From Gammaproteobacteria bacterium (GTDB taxonomy: Bacteria; Pseudomonadota; Gammaproteobacteria; Ga0077536), in contig JACPPA010000029.1 of the NCBI GenBank assembly GCA_016191285.1, positions 1 to 64,000 on the forward strand: 64,000 nucleotides of DNA. The letters run 5' to 3'. Under the pieces are notes generated by a model. The model was given only the letters and a program-made list of their open reading frames with translations, was not told the origin of the DNA and made no database searches. This document shows positions 29,524 through 39,931 of the stretch, piece by piece. Positions within the stretch are counted from its first letter, which is position 1. Every line of letters begins with the position of its first letter. Both the position numbers and the translations under genes were made by a program.

Positions 29524-30042
29524 TTGGACCGGACCGCAAGCTCTACTGCCATTATCATGCGCCACGCCACAGCGGAGGATCCGGCGCGAGCGCGCGATTT
29601 CGAGCGCGCCCTTACGCCCGGCGGTTGCGATGATGCGCGCGCCATGGGGAGGTGGTTACGTCAGCGGTCGCTAAGCATCACCCAGGTGCTGTGTTCGCCG
29701 GCGCTGCGCACCCGGCAAACGGCCGAGTTAGTCCTCGACTGCTGGGCCGATGCACCGCAGGTCGAGGTTACGGCCGGATTGTATTTAGCCGACTGGCCGG
29801 CGTTGGTGGCGACCCTCGAACCGATACGCCGCGGTGCGTTGTTGCTGATTGGGCACAACCCCGGACTTGAGGATTTACTAACGTATATGCTGCCGAGACG
29901 GACGATCGCGCAGATTGCTGGACCGTTACTGCCGCCGGGAGCCCTTTATGTCGTCCACTTTACGGTAGAGGATGGCGTGTTAGTTGAAGGGAGCGGGCAA
30001 CTCCGCACCGCGATGCGACCGCAACTGCTAAGCGCTGAGTAG
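29524..30042 (+). CDS. sixA: Histidine phosphatase, SixA family
   Basis: The product is 172 aa, slightly longer than E. coli SixA, which dephosphorylates HPt histidines of phosphorelays. The RH motif is IIMRHATAEDPARARDFERA, the second conserved Arg is in CSPALRTRQTAEL, and the second His is in LLIGHNPGLEDLL. The start is TTG 29524, as no other start precedes the first motif. It is divergent from the cyclic-nucleotide-domain gene. Confidence 0.9.
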   Translation: MDRTASSTAIIMRHATAEDPARARDFERALTPGGCDDARAMGRWLRQRSLSITQVLCSPALRTRQTAELVLDCWADAPQVEVTAGLYLADWPALVATLEPIRRGALLLIGHNPGLEDLLTYMLPRRTIAQIAGPLLPPGALYVVHFTVEDGVLVEGSGQLRTAMRPQLLSAE

Positions 30043-30050
30043 GTTGGAAG

Positions 30051-30197
30051 CTATAGAAACAGCACGACTGGGAACACCAACGCGGCCACGATAAAGACCA
30101 GCCATTCCATATTCCGATCGGCCAACCAACCGGTGAAGTGAAGGACTAGCACCGTGATGGCGAAGAGATAGAACAGCCCGAATAGCATGTCATTCAT
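30051..30197 (-). CDS. Small membrane protein of 48 residues
   Basis: The frame from ATG 30197 encodes two hydrophobic segments (FGLFYLFAITVLVLHFTGWL and WLVFIVAALVFPVVLFL) separated by ADRNME. I do not recognise a family. The frame is open further upstream, but the first twenty residues there are basic and unlike a membrane protein. It is convergent with sixA, 8 bp apart. It could be a genuine small protein or a chance hydrophobic frame. Confidence 0.5.
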   Translation of the reverse strand: MNDMLFGLFYLFAITVLVLHFTGWLADRNMEWLVFIVAALVFPVVLFL

Positions 30198-30331
30198 TCG
30201 GTCGACCTTTATACGATTTATACAGCGACCGTGGTTTGTCGCGATGACCGACAAGTTATATTCCCCACATGCATTCTAGCAATACCAGTTCTGCTTACCA
30301 GTTTAAGCGAGTGATTTAGGCGCCATTCAAA

Positions 30332-31105
30332 ATGTTAAAAAATGCGCCGGCGGCGCCCGAATTAATCGAATTGCTCGGGGCGAGCAACGGTCTCGTGGCG
30401 TGTGTCGGCGCGGGTGGGAAAAAAAGCGTTATCTACCATCTCGCGGCACTCTATCCCGGTACCGTCGGCATCACCGCCACGGCACACATTGAACGCTTTC
30501 CGCGCGAGATGGCGGCGTACAGCGTGGTCGCTGACGGCCCGGTGTTAGCGGCGGAGGTCGTGGCGTTAAGTAAGCATCAGCGTGTGGTCGCCTTCGCGAA
30601 ACCGTGCGAGCTGCCGGGTCGGTATCTGGGCGTTACTTTCGGCGAACTGCGATCGCTACGCCGCGCGGCCGCGTTCGAGCTGTGTTTGGTCAAGGCCGAT
30701 GGTGCGCGCAACCGCATCCTCAAAGCCCCCGGATCGCACGAACCGGTGATTCCGCCGGAGACCGATACCGTCATCGCGCTCTGTTCGGCGCGCGCGATCG
30801 GGGAACCGTTGACCGATCGCATCGCGCATCGGCCCGAGCGCGTCGCTGAAGTGGCGGATCTTGCGCTCGGCGCGCGTCTAGAGCCGATCCATCTCGGACG
30901 CTTACTCGCGAGCCCCGCGGGCGCGCTCCGCGGTGTCGGCGAGGCGCGGGTGATCCCCGTGATCAATATGGTGGACGATGCCACGCTCGAACGGCAGGCC
31001 GTAGCCGCGGCGGAAGCGGCGCTTGCACTGACCACGCGCTTCGATTACATCGTGCTGGCGGCGTTTCGCAATAATTCGCCGCTAGTCCGAGTCATCAGGC
31101 GCTGA
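30332..31105 (+). CDS. yqeC: YqeC-like putative selenium-dependent hydroxylase accessory protein
   Basis: The product is 257 aa. A P-loop-like VGAGGKKSVIYHLAALYPG stands near residue 25, and LVKADGARNRILKAPGSHEP and ARVIPVINMVDD match the YqeC family. That family is associated in E. coli and others with selenium-containing molybdenum hydroxylases, by gene neighbourhood rather than proven chemistry. No such hydroxylase, and no selD or selA, lies beside it here. The nearest molybdenum-hydroxylase trace is the iorA-like remnant at 54 kb. Confidence 0.85.
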   Translation: MLKNAPAAPELIELLGASNGLVACVGAGGKKSVIYHLAALYPGTVGITATAHIERFPREMAAYSVVADGPVLAAEVVALSKHQRVVAFAKPCELPGRYLGVTFGELRSLRRAAAFELCLVKADGARNRILKAPGSHEPVIPPETDTVIALCSARAIGEPLTDRIAHRPERVAEVADLALGARLEPIHLGRLLASPAGALRGVGEARVIPVINMVDDATLERQAVAAAEAALALTTRFDYIVLAAFRNNSPLVRVIRR

Positions 31106-31165
31106 CCAGTGTGGTGTTCCGCAATGAACCTTCCCCATAACTGAATATATGGTCGCTTGCCCTCG

Positions 31166-31237
31166 AACCGCGAGACGGCGTTGCCGGGCGTCGCAATAGC
31201 CCTGCTATTAGTCCTTCTCGCGCCTGGTCTCGCGGTT
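31166..31237. repeat. Nested inverted repeat, MITE-like
   Basis: AACCGCGAGAC (31166-31176) pairs perfectly with GTCTCGCGGTT (31227-31237). Inside it AATAGC (31195-31200) pairs with GCTATT (31204-31209) around a three-base loop. The whole could fold as a stem with a hairpin at its tip. I see no target-site duplication and cannot tell a miniature transposable element from a structured RNA. Confidence 0.6.
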
Positions 31238-31346
31238 TGACGGCGTCGCGATTCCTTGAAGTTTATCGCGGAACGACGCACTGGAAGTCATCTCGAAAAT
31301 GAGCGCTTTTGAGATTGAAGTGGGTGTGGGTCTCGAGCTCCGAAAC

Positions 31347-31440
31347 CCCTCACCCTAACCCTCTCCCGCAAGGGGAGAGGGGAAAGATCACGCGATCGCA
31401 ACGCCCTCTCCTCGCGGGAGAGGGCCGGGGTGAGGGGGCA
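31347..31440. repeat. Palindromic intergenic repeat (CCCTCACCC type)
   Basis: Outer arms CCCCTCACCCTAACCCTCTC and its near-complement GAGAGGGCCGGGGTGAGGGG enclose two G/C-rich hairpins (CTCTCCCGCAAGGGGAGAG and CTCTCCTCGCGGGAGAG). Repeats of this general form are widespread between proteobacterial genes. Only one copy occurs in the window. Confidence 0.7.
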
Positions 31441-31675
31441 GGAAAACGCGATAGCAGTCCGGCGTTTGGGTTTTAGCCGCGATCAATCTTGTTTCACCTG
31501 CTCAAAATTCCAAAGACGCCAATAATGCTCGTGGCGCGTTCATACGTTGTTCCGCGATCTTTTCCGGTGCTCATTCACTACGTGTAAACTGCGCTTCTCA
31601 AAGGTCGCGCGCCTAGCCTGAATCCATCACAAGTATTCCTGAAAGTGCTTGTACTAATTGGCAACTCCGTCGCCC

Positions 31676-31945
31676 ATGTTAGAAACCGAATCGTCCCTAC
31701 TTACCTTTCCCTCCGCTTTTCCGATCAAAGTCATGGGCCATGCGGCAGATGATTTTGCTGAGCTGGTGATAGAGATTGTGTTGCGCCATGTCCGCGAGTT
31801 AGGCGAAGGGGCGGTGGAATCTCGTCCCAGCAGGCAAGGCAAATATTTGTCGTTGACGGTGACCGTCGAGGTCGACAGCCAAGCCCAATTGGACCGGCTG
31901 TATCGCGAATTAAGCACGCATACGCGCATTCTGATGGTGTTATGA
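31676..31945 (+). CDS. ybeD: YbeD-family protein (DUF493)
   Basis: The product is 89 aa, the usual size. It contains FPIKVMGHAADDFAELVIEI and SRQGKYLSLTVTVEVDSQAQ, typical of the ACT-like YbeD fold. In E. coli ybeD likewise lies between dacA and lipB. Its biochemical role is not settled. ATG 31676 is preferred to TTG 31658. It overlaps lipB by four bases (ATGA). Confidence 0.92.
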   Translation: MLETESSLLTFPSAFPIKVMGHAADDFAELVIEIVLRHVRELGEGAVESRPSRQGKYLSLTVTVEVDSQAQLDRLYRELSTHTRILMVL

Positions 31946-32595
31946 CCGCGCTCGTGCGACGACTCGGATGTCGCGCGTATGCCGCTGTGTGGCAGGACAT
32001 GCGGACGTTTGTCGATGCGCGCACGGCGGCGACCGCCGACGAGTTTTGGTTGCTCGAACACCCGCCGGTATTTACCTTAGGTTTAGCCGGCTCGCGCGCC
32101 CATTTGTTAGATCCCGGCACAATTCCGGTGATCGCGACGGATCGCGGTGGCCAAGTGACTTATCACGCACCGGGCCAGTTGATCGCGTATGTGCTGTTGG
32201 ATCTGAAGCGCCTCGATCTTGGGCCGCGTGAATTGGTGCGGCGCCTGGAAGCGGCAGTGATCGCGACGCTCGCGACTTATGCCGTCAGTGGCGAACGACG
32301 CCCTGGTGCGCCCGGCGTGTACGTCGATGGCGAAAAAATCGCGGCTTTGGGCTTACGCATCCGCCATGGCTTCAGCTATCACGGGCTCGCGCTGAATGTC
32401 GAGCCTGATCTCGCGCCGTTTACGCGCATTAATCCCTGTGGTTACGCGGGGTTGAAAGTGACGAGCATGGCCGCGCTCGGCGCGGTCTGCGACCTGTCGA
32501 CGGTCATGGACCGTCTGGAAGGGGCACTACAGCACGCGCTCTATGCACCGGGTGCGAAAGTTTCACCCGCGGCCGATAATGCCTTACCTTTCTGA
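31942..32595 (+). CDS. lipB: Octanoyl-(acyl-carrier-protein):protein N-octanoyltransferase
   Basis: The product is 217 aa. LipB moves octanoyl from ACP to lipoyl domains through a cysteine acyl-enzyme. RGGQVTYHAPGQLIAY is the family signature; the catalytic Cys is in RINPCGYAGLKVTS and the partner Lys in GEKIAALGLRIRHG. It lies 15 bp upstream of lipA, whose product then inserts sulfur. Confidence 0.97.
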   Translation: MTALVRRLGCRAYAAVWQDMRTFVDARTAATADEFWLLEHPPVFTLGLAGSRAHLLDPGTIPVIATDRGGQVTYHAPGQLIAYVLLDLKRLDLGPRELVRRLEAAVIATLATYAVSGERRPGAPGVYVDGEKIAALGLRIRHGFSYHGLALNVEPDLAPFTRINPCGYAGLKVTSMAALGAVCDLSTVMDRLEGALQHALYAPGAKVSPAADNALPF

Positions 32596-32610
32596 GTAGC
32601 GCCGTTCAGT

Positions 32611-33573
32611 ATGAGCAGTGATTTAACCACTCCCAGCATCGCGCGTGCCCAACGTGGCAGTTCGAAGGTCGCTAAAATTCCGATCAAGGTCGAACCGACC
32701 ATCGGTCCGTTGCCGCGCAAACCCGCATGGATCAAAGCCAAAGCGCCGACCGATCCTAAAGTCGTCGCATTGAAGCAGCTGTTACGCGCACATGATTTAC
32801 ACACGGTATGCGAAGAAGCCGCATGTCCTAATCTTGGCGAGTGTTTTTCGAAGGGCACGGCGACCTTCATGATCATGGGCGCGTTGTGCACGCGGCGTTG
32901 CCCGTTTTGCGATGTGGCGCATGGCCGGCCCTTGCCGCTGGATGCACACGAGCCCGCGCATCTGGCTGAGGCCGTACGCTTGATGGATTTGCGCTATGTG
33001 GTGATTACCTCGGTCGATCGCGATGATTTACGCGACGGCGGCGCCAGCCATTTCGCGGCGTGCGTGCGCGCCGTGCGTGAGGCTCAACCCAAAATTCAAA
33101 TCGAAATTCTCGTGCCGGATTTTCGCGGGCGCCTGGAGCCCGCGCTCGCCGCGTTGTTGGTCGCGCCACCCGATGTATTCAATCACAACTTAGAAACCGT
33201 CCCCCGACTTTATCGCCAGGTCCGGCCGGGCGCCGACTATGCGTGGTCGCTTGATCTAATCCGCGCGTTTAAGGCGCAGGCGCCCGCGGTGCCGACCAAA
33301 TCGGGCGTAATGCTCGGTCTTGGTGAAGAGATGAGTGAAGTGCACGCTGTGCTCCGCGACCTGCGGACGCATGATTGCGATAGGGTGACGATCGGACAAT
33401 ATCTACAACCGAGTCGCGCCCATCTGCCGGTGGCGCGCTTTGTCACACCCGACGAATTCGCCGAGCTCGGTCGGTTTGCGCGCGGTCTGGGCTTTACGAA
33501 TATCGCGAGTGGACCGCTGGTGCGTTCCTCGTATCACGCCGATCGACAGGCCGCTGGGGAGAACATTTCCTAA
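32611..33573 (+). CDS. lipA: Lipoyl synthase
   Basis: The product is 320 aa, a radical-SAM enzyme that inserts two sulfurs into protein-bound octanoate. The auxiliary cluster ligands are in [12 protein letters not shown] and the SAM cluster ligands in [12 protein letters not shown]-terminal serine ([11 protein letters not shown]) supplies the RSSY motif. It forms the standard lipB-lipA pair. Confidence 0.97.
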   Translation: MSSDLTTPSIARAQRGSSKVAKIPIKVEPTIGPLPRKPAWIKAKAPTDPKVVALKQLLRAHDLHTVCEEAACPNLGECFSKGTATFMIMGALCTRRCPFCDVAHGRPLPLDAHEPAHLAEAVRLMDLRYVVITSVDRDDLRDGGASHFAACVRAVREAQPKIQIEILVPDFRGRLEPALAALLVAPPDVFNHNLETVPRLYRQVRPGADYAWSLDLIRAFKAQAPAVPTKSGVMLGLGEEMSEVHAVLRDLRTHDCDRVTIGQYLQPSRAHLPVARFVTPDEFAELGRFARGLGFTNIASGPLVRSSYHADRQAAGENIS

Positions 33574-33623
33574 TCCACTTCGTGGTTGAGTGACTGCGCG
33601 CACTCGGACGAAATGCCCAGCCC

Positions 33624-34388
33624 ATGGATATTGCGCTGATCTACTTCGTTAAGGACCTGCTGTTACCACCCACCGGTAATGTGCTGCTGGCGCTGATCGC
33701 CTACGCGCTGCGTCATCGCATGCCGCGTTTCAGTTCGAGTGCGATGATCTTCGCCGTGGTCTCGATTCTGATTCTAATGGTGCCAAAGATCAGCGTTTTA
33801 ATCGCGGAGCCCTTGGAACAGACCCCACCGTTCAACGTCGCCGCCGGCGCGCAAGGGGCCGAAGCGATTGTGGTGCTATCGGGAGGCGTTTATTCGCGCG
33901 CACCCGAGTATCGCGGCGCCGATACCGTTAACAGGCGCACGCTCGAACGCCTGCGCTACGGCGCCTATCTACATCAGCATTTAGATCTGCCGATTGCGCT
34001 CGTTGGGGGCGATGTTTTCGGCACGGGCGCGACCGAAGGCTTGTTAATGTACGAGGTGATGTCGAAGGGATTTAAAACGCCGGTCATGTGGATTGAAGCG
34101 GGCAGCCGTAATACCGCGGAAAACGCGAGCGATACGCGTAAACTCGTCGCCGCCAAGCGCATCATCCTGGTGACTAATGCCATGCACATGCCGCGTTCGC
34201 GTCGAATGTTCGAACAGGCCGGATTCGAAGTGCTGCCGGCCCCGATGGGCTTCTATATCAAGCCCGATGTCGGTGTGAGTTCGCCGCTCGAATACCTGCC
34301 GGCGTTGGAAGGACTGGAACTCGCACGTGCCGCGCTGCATGAATATCTCGGCATGCTGTGGTACCGGCTGCGCTATCGTGCGTCTTGA
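33624..34388 (+). CDS. YdcF/ElyC-family membrane protein (DUF218)
   Basis: The product is 254 aa. Two N-terminal membrane segments (about residues 5-28 and 36-58) precede a DUF218 domain with AEAIVVLSGGVYSR, LVGGDVFGTGATEG and ILVTNAMHMPRSRRMFEQAG. ElyC of this family affects envelope polymer synthesis at low temperature in E. coli. The 3' end overlaps convergent xseA by 16 bases. Confidence 0.88.
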   Translation: MDIALIYFVKDLLLPPTGNVLLALIAYALRHRMPRFSSSAMIFAVVSILILMVPKISVLIAEPLEQTPPFNVAAGAQGAEAIVVLSGGVYSRAPEYRGADTVNRRTLERLRYGAYLHQHLDLPIALVGGDVFGTGATEGLLMYEVMSKGFKTPVMWIEAGSRNTAENASDTRKLVAAKRIILVTNAMHMPRSRRMFEQAGFEVLPAPMGFYIKPDVGVSSPLEYLPALEGLELARAALHEYLGMLWYRLRYRAS

Positions 34389-35746
34389 ACGTCGATGTCG
34401 AGCGGCGGCGATCCCAGATCAACTTCTTCAACCCGACAACGCAGTGCGCCCGATGCTAAACGCGCCGTGACGGGATCGCCAGTCTGAACTTTTGCCGCGT
34501 CGCGCGCGATGCGACCGTTCTCATCCGTAACAATGGCGTAGCCGCGATCCAAGGTCGCGAGGGGGCTCACCGCATTCAGGGTTTGCATGGTGAGCGCCAA
34601 ACGTGTCTGCAAACGATCTTGTTGCTTGCCGATGGCGTGATGGAGTCGCTCAGTCGCCCGCGTCACGCGCGCGCCAAGCAGCGTCACGCGCTGCGCCGGA
34701 TTGGTCGCATTCAACAGCGCATAGGCGTGACCGACACGCGAATTTAAAAGATGCAATTGATGTTGCACGACCTGCGCTAAACGGCGAGAGAGCTCATCCA
34801 GGCGCTGGGAAAGCGTTTCGATGCGACGACCCGGATGCACCAAGCGCTGTAATGCTGCCTGCTGACGTAGGCGAAAGTGCGCCAGGCGCACGGCCACGGC
34901 GTGCGTCGCGCGCCGCTCGAATTGGGTGATGCGCACAAGCAGCGCCTGTGCGTCGGGTGCTGCCAGCTCCGCCGCGGCCGATGGCGTCGGGGCCCTGAGA
35001 TCGGCGACCAAGTCGGTTAGCGTGAGATCGGTCTCGTGGCCGACGCCGGCGATCACCGGCAGGTCGGATTCAAAGATCGCGCGCACCACGACTTCTTCAT
35101 TGAATGCCCACAGATCTTCCAGCGACCCGCCGCCACGGGCCACGATCAGTACGTCGCATTCGGCGCGTCGATTGGCGGCACGAATCATGTTAACTAATTC
35201 TGGCGCCGCCGCTGCCCCTTGCACGGCACTCGGATACAGCACGATGTGGAGCGCGGGATTGCGTCGCCGTAACACCTGCAAGATATCGCGAACCGCGGCG
35301 CCCGTGGGCGAGCTGATAATGCCGATACACGCGGGATAAGCGGGCGCCGTGCGTTTGTGTTCCAGATCAAACAGCCCTTCGGCGGCGAGTTTGCGTTTTA
35401 GGGCCTCGAACTTAAGTCGTAATGCGCCTTCACCCGCGGCTTCCATGTGTTCGACAATGAGTTGAAATTCGCCGCGGGGTTCGTACATCGAAACTCGTGC
35501 GTACAGCACCACCTGCGCCCCGTTGCCGGGCGTGAAATTGAGTACTGCATTGCGCACGCGAAACATCGCGCAGCGCACTTGCGCATCGGCGTCCTTGAGT
35601 GAGAAATAGAGGTGGCCCGAGCTTGGTCGCGCCAGGTTGGAGATTTCGCCCTGGATCCAGACGGCGCCATAATGGCCTTCCAACAACGTCCGCACCGCGC
35701 GGGTTAAGCGGCCCACCGTCAAAATATCGCGTGGCATCGGTTCCAT
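34373..35746 (-). CDS. xseA: Exodeoxyribonuclease VII large subunit
   Basis: The product is 457 aa from ATG 35746, which would be 469 from GTG 35782. XseA carries an N-terminal OB fold (AVWIQGEISNLARPSSGHLY) and the nuclease domain with GIISSPTGAAVRDIL, ARGGGSLEDLWAFNEE and AGVGHETDLTL. A coiled-coil region follows. It degrades single-stranded DNA with the small subunit XseB, which is not in the window. Divergent from guaB. Confidence 0.94.
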   Translation of the reverse strand: MEPMPRDILTVGRLTRAVRTLLEGHYGAVWIQGEISNLARPSSGHLYFSLKDADAQVRCAMFRVRNAVLNFTPGNGAQVVLYARVSMYEPRGEFQLIVEHMEAAGEGALRLKFEALKRKLAAEGLFDLEHKRTAPAYPACIGIISSPTGAAVRDILQVLRRRNPALHIVLYPSAVQGAAAAPELVNMIRAANRRAECDVLIVARGGGSLEDLWAFNEEVVVRAIFESDLPVIAGVGHETDLTLTDLVADLRAPTPSAAAELAAPDAQALLVRITQFERRATHAVAVRLAHFRLRQQAALQRLVHPGRRIETLSQRLDELSRRLAQVVQHQLHLLNSRVGHAYALLNATNPAQRVTLLGARVTRATERLHHAIGKQQDRLQTRLALTMQTLNAVSPLATLDRGYAIVTDENGRIARDAAKVQTGDPVTARLASGALRCRVEEVDLGSPPLDIDVQDAR

Positions 35747-35819
35747 TGCACTATTAGACCCTGAGGCTGCGCCGTGTGCCACGCCCCGCTTGCCTCGAGC
35801 TAAGCGCTGCGAATTCGCG

Positions 35820-37345
<1,526 letters not shown>

Positions 37346-37350
37346 GAAGA

Positions 37351-37405
37351 GAAATAGGGGACAGAGCGCGATTTTCGAAAAATCGTGCTCTGTCTCCCCT
37401 ATTTC
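37351..37405. repeat. Long palindrome between guaB and guaA
   Basis: GAAATAGGGGACAGAGCGCG runs into ATTTTCGAAAAATCG and back through TGCTCTGTCTCCCCTATTTC. The two arms match almost base for base over about 25 bp with a TTCGAA centre. In RNA it would be a very stable hairpin between two co-directional genes. It is followed by ACATAAGCC before the guaA ATG and has no U tract, so it looks like an inserted palindromic element rather than a classical terminator. Confidence 0.85.
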
Positions 37406-37414
37406 CCATAAGCC

Positions 37415-38986
37415 ATGGATATTCACGCTGATCGCATTCTAATTCTCGATTTCGGTGCGCAGTACACGCAGCTGATCGCGCGGCGCGTGCGTGAAGCGCA
37501 GGTCTATTGCGAAATTAAGCCGTGGGATATGGCGCCGGCCGCCATCCGGGCGTTTGGCGCCAAAGGGATCATCTTGTCGGGTGGTCCGGAGTCGGTCATC
37601 GCCGTTAATGGGCCGGCCGCGCCGGCCGTCGTCTTTGAGCTTGGCATCCCGGTGCTTGGGATTTGCTACGGCATGCAAACCATGGCCGCGCAATTGGGCG
37701 GCAAGGTGCTAGCTGCGACGCAGCGCGAGTTTGGCTATGCGCAGGTGCGCGCACGCGGCCACTCGCGTTTATTGCACGACATTCAGGACGAAATCAACGT
37801 TGAAGGTCACGGCCTGCTCGATGTGTGGATGAGCCACGGCGATCACGTGGTCGAAGTACCGCCGGGATTCAAATGCATTGCGTCGACCGCAACTTCGCCA
37901 ATCGCGGGCATGGCGGATGAAACGCGCGGTTTCTACGCCGTGCAATTTCATCCGGAGGTAACCCACACCAAACAAGGCGCGGCGATCCTGCAGCGCTTTG
38001 TGCACGACATTTGCGGCTGCCGCCCGTTATGGAGTTCAGCGAGCATCGTGGCCGACGCCATCGCGCGCGCGCGCGCCGCGGTCGGCTCTGATCATGTGTT
38101 GCTTGGACTCTCGGGCGGCGTCGATTCGTCCGTGGTCGCCGCGCTTTTGCATCACGCACTGGGAGCCCAGTTGACGTGCATCTTCGTCGACAACGGATTA
38201 TTGCGCTTGAACGAAGGTGACGAAGTGATGGCGACCTTCGCGCAGCATTTGGGCGTGAAAGTGATCCGCGTGGATGCCGCCGCGCGTTTTCTATCCGCGC
38301 TCAAAGGCGTTTCCTATCCTGAACAGAAGCGGAAAATTATCGGCCGTGTGTTCATCGAAGTATTCGATGCCGAAGCACATAAACTCGACGGCGTACGGTG
38401 GCTGGCGCAGGGCACGATTTATCCCGACGTCATCGAATCCGCCGGCGCCGCATCCGGCAAGGCGCATGTGATCAAGTCGCATCACAATGTCGGCGGTTTG
38501 CCGGCGGAAATGAACCTTTTGCTGATGGAGCCGCTGAAAGAGTTGTTTAAAGATGAGGTGCGCCGGATTGGACTTGAGCTTGGGTTGCCGCGCGAACTCG
38601 TGTACCGCCATCCGTTTCCCGGACCCGGACTCGGCGTGCGGATCCTAGGTGAAGTTGAACAAGCACACGCCGATTGCCTGCGGCGCGCCGACGCGATTTT
38701 CATCGCCGAATTGCGCGCCCATGATTTATACGACCGCGTCAGTCAAGCGTTCGCGGTGTTTCTGCCGGTGAAATCCGTTGGCGTGCAGGGCGACGCACGG
38801 CGCTATGAACATGTCATCGCGTTACGCGCGGTCGAGACCATTGATTTCATGACGGCCCAATGGGCACACCTGCCCTATGCGTTTCTCGATCTCGTATCAC
38901 GCCGCATCATCAACGAAGTCCCTGGGATCTCACGCGTCGTCTACGATATTTCCGGCAAACCGCCGGCGACGATCGAGTGGGAATGA
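37415..38986 (+). CDS. guaA: GMP synthase (glutamine-hydrolysing)
   Basis: The product is 523 aa. The class I glutamine amidotransferase domain has catalytic Cys84 in [15 protein letters not shown] and the His-Glu pair in [10 protein letters not shown]. The ATP-pyrophosphatase P-loop is [16 protein letters not shown]. The C-terminal dimerisation domain includes [15 protein letters not shown]. It converts XMP to GMP, following guaB. Confidence 0.98.
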   Translation: MDIHADRILILDFGAQYTQLIARRVREAQVYCEIKPWDMAPAAIRAFGAKGIILSGGPESVIAVNGPAAPAVVFELGIPVLGICYGMQTMAAQLGGKVLAATQREFGYAQVRARGHSRLLHDIQDEINVEGHGLLDVWMSHGDHVVEVPPGFKCIASTATSPIAGMADETRGFYAVQFHPEVTHTKQGAAILQRFVHDICGCRPLWSSASIVADAIARARAAVGSDHVLLGLSGGVDSSVVAALLHHALGAQLTCIFVDNGLLRLNEGDEVMATFAQHLGVKVIRVDAAARFLSALKGVSYPEQKRKIIGRVFIEVFDAEAHKLDGVRWLAQGTIYPDVIESAGAASGKAHVIKSHHNVGGLPAEMNLLLMEPLKELFKDEVRRIGLELGLPRELVYRHPFPGPGLGVRILGEVEQAHADCLRRADAIFIAELRAHDLYDRVSQAFAVFLPVKSVGVQGDARRYEHVIALRAVETIDFMTAQWAHLPYAFLDLVSRRIINEVPGISRVVYDISGKPPATIEWE

Positions 38987-39279
38987 ATAGCGTGGTCTAT
39001 CGGAGGCTATCGCCCTTTATCGGCGGAAAACATAACACACTGATTTATATATTAAGGGTCTTCGCGATCTGCAGTCCTGTCGGATTCAAGCAAATTCTTT
39101 TGACGGTATTGTCTTTCGTCCTCGTAATTTGCTGCTGCGATACCGTCGCCGATGCCGTCAGCCCTCTGCGAAATCCTGTGAATCCAGATGCTCCCAGCGA
39201 TGTGGAGACTGATATTGACCGTTGCCAAGCTACTCAGTGCAACGGACCTGCAAATGCATTCCAACAGACCCTGACTTAA
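38983..39279 (+). CDS. Doubtful 98-residue frame overlapping guaA
   Basis: An ATG overlaps the guaA stop (ATGA), then the frame runs 98 codons. It contains one hydrophobic stretch ([20 protein letters not shown]). I recognise no family, and the cysteine-rich, mixed composition is unlike the surrounding genes. It may be chance, since it lies in a low-GC stretch at the edge of the accessory island. Confidence 0.2.
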   Translation: MNSVVYRRLSPFIGGKHNTLIYILRVFAICSPVGFKQILLTVLSFVLVICCCDTVADAVSPLRNPVNPDAPSDVETDIDRCQATQCNGPANAFQQTLT

Positions 39280-39353
39280 TCAAGCCCCATACGTCAACCG
39301 GGACATCTTGCCGAAGTTGCTGGGAGCGCGCGAGTCTATCTCTCGTACTGTGA

Positions 39354-39563
39354 CTTTGGTTCATAGCCGACAAGAACGACCAACGCGTTGATAGTTTGCG
39401 CACAGCTATTGAGTATCGGAATGCCACGAATTTTCGGCCAATTCTTGCACGCCTTCACAGTAGTCGGTCAATAGACCTAGCCGCTAACAGCATATGCACA
39501 CTATCGCCGAAGGGCATCGCAGAAGCCGAGGACATTCTCCGGAGTCTCACAGCTGCACAGTAA
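39354..39563 (+). pseudogene. Remnant of an unidentified gene (C-terminal part only)
   Basis: A frame without a start codon, 69 codons long, ends at TAA 39561-39563. It reads as ordinary soluble protein, with DKNDQRVDSLRTAIEYRNAT and ending LSPKGIAEAEDILRSLTAAQ. A neighbouring frame just upstream (39290-39340) reads YVNRDILPKLLGARESISR, as if joined to it by a frameshift. I cannot name the family; the tail resembles the end of a winged-helix domain. Confidence 0.35.
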
Positions 39564-39730
39564 GACAAAATGTGGAGCGGTTCCAAGCCGTGGCTGCCTT
39601 TCAGGAGCGGCAGACGCCATCGCTCTACGGCCTGCAGAGGAGCAGGGCGGGCGACGATCTGAGACGCTGTCTCAAATTCGATATTTATGCTCTGTGTGGT
39701 CTGTAAAGCAGATTGTGTTACTTTTACCAG
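39564..39730. other. Short stretch with no recognised feature
   Basis: No gene, repeat or clear promoter was found. Overlapping frames on both strands here are mutually exclusive and lack family features. The small-protein gene begins at its end. Confidence 0.4.
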
Positions 39731-39931
39731 ATGGACAAAAGGATCACTCGTTACAGCAGCCTGCAAGCGATGAAGGCGGACGAATATCGTTCCTGGCAAC
39801 GCCTGCCGGGAAGCGAACGGATTCGCGCTGTGATGGACCTCAACCTTGAGCTTTACGCGATGAAGGGACAAGCCGCGGATGCACCAAGACTTCAAAGAAC
39901 TGTTATCTGCTTTCAACGCCGGACAGGTTAG
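39731..39931 (+). CDS. Small protein overlapping a nucleotidyltransferase gene
   Basis: The product is 66 aa, basic and without membrane segments. It reads MDKRITRYSSLQAMKADEYR, then WQRLPGSERIRAVMDL, then APRLQRTVICFQ. From memory, small proteins with the pattern EMKADEYRYWQSRP..LQRT often precede DUF6036-type nucleotidyltransferase genes in unrelated bacteria. The overlap of 53 bases with the next gene suggests coupled expression. The function is unknown; a partner or antidote of the next protein is a guess. Confidence 0.7.
   Translation: MDKRITRYSSLQAMKADEYRSWQRLPGSERIRAVMDLNLELYAMKGQAADAPRLQRTVICFQRRTG

Larger units (their letters stand above)
31106..31675. other. Non-coding stretch upstream of ybeD
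   Basis: These 570 bases hold two palindromic elements (listed separately) and no convincing gene. The part from about 31480 to 31640 has no visible repeat; TTCCGG and TAAACT 17 bp apart near 31563-31591 are a weak promoter candidate for ybeD-lipB-lipA. Short frames on both strands here lack start signals and family features. Confidence 0.5.

Noticed and set aside
31347-31440. CRISPR-like or tandem repeats in the 31 kb gap
   Set aside because: The repeats are inverted palindromes in one copy each, with no regular spacers.
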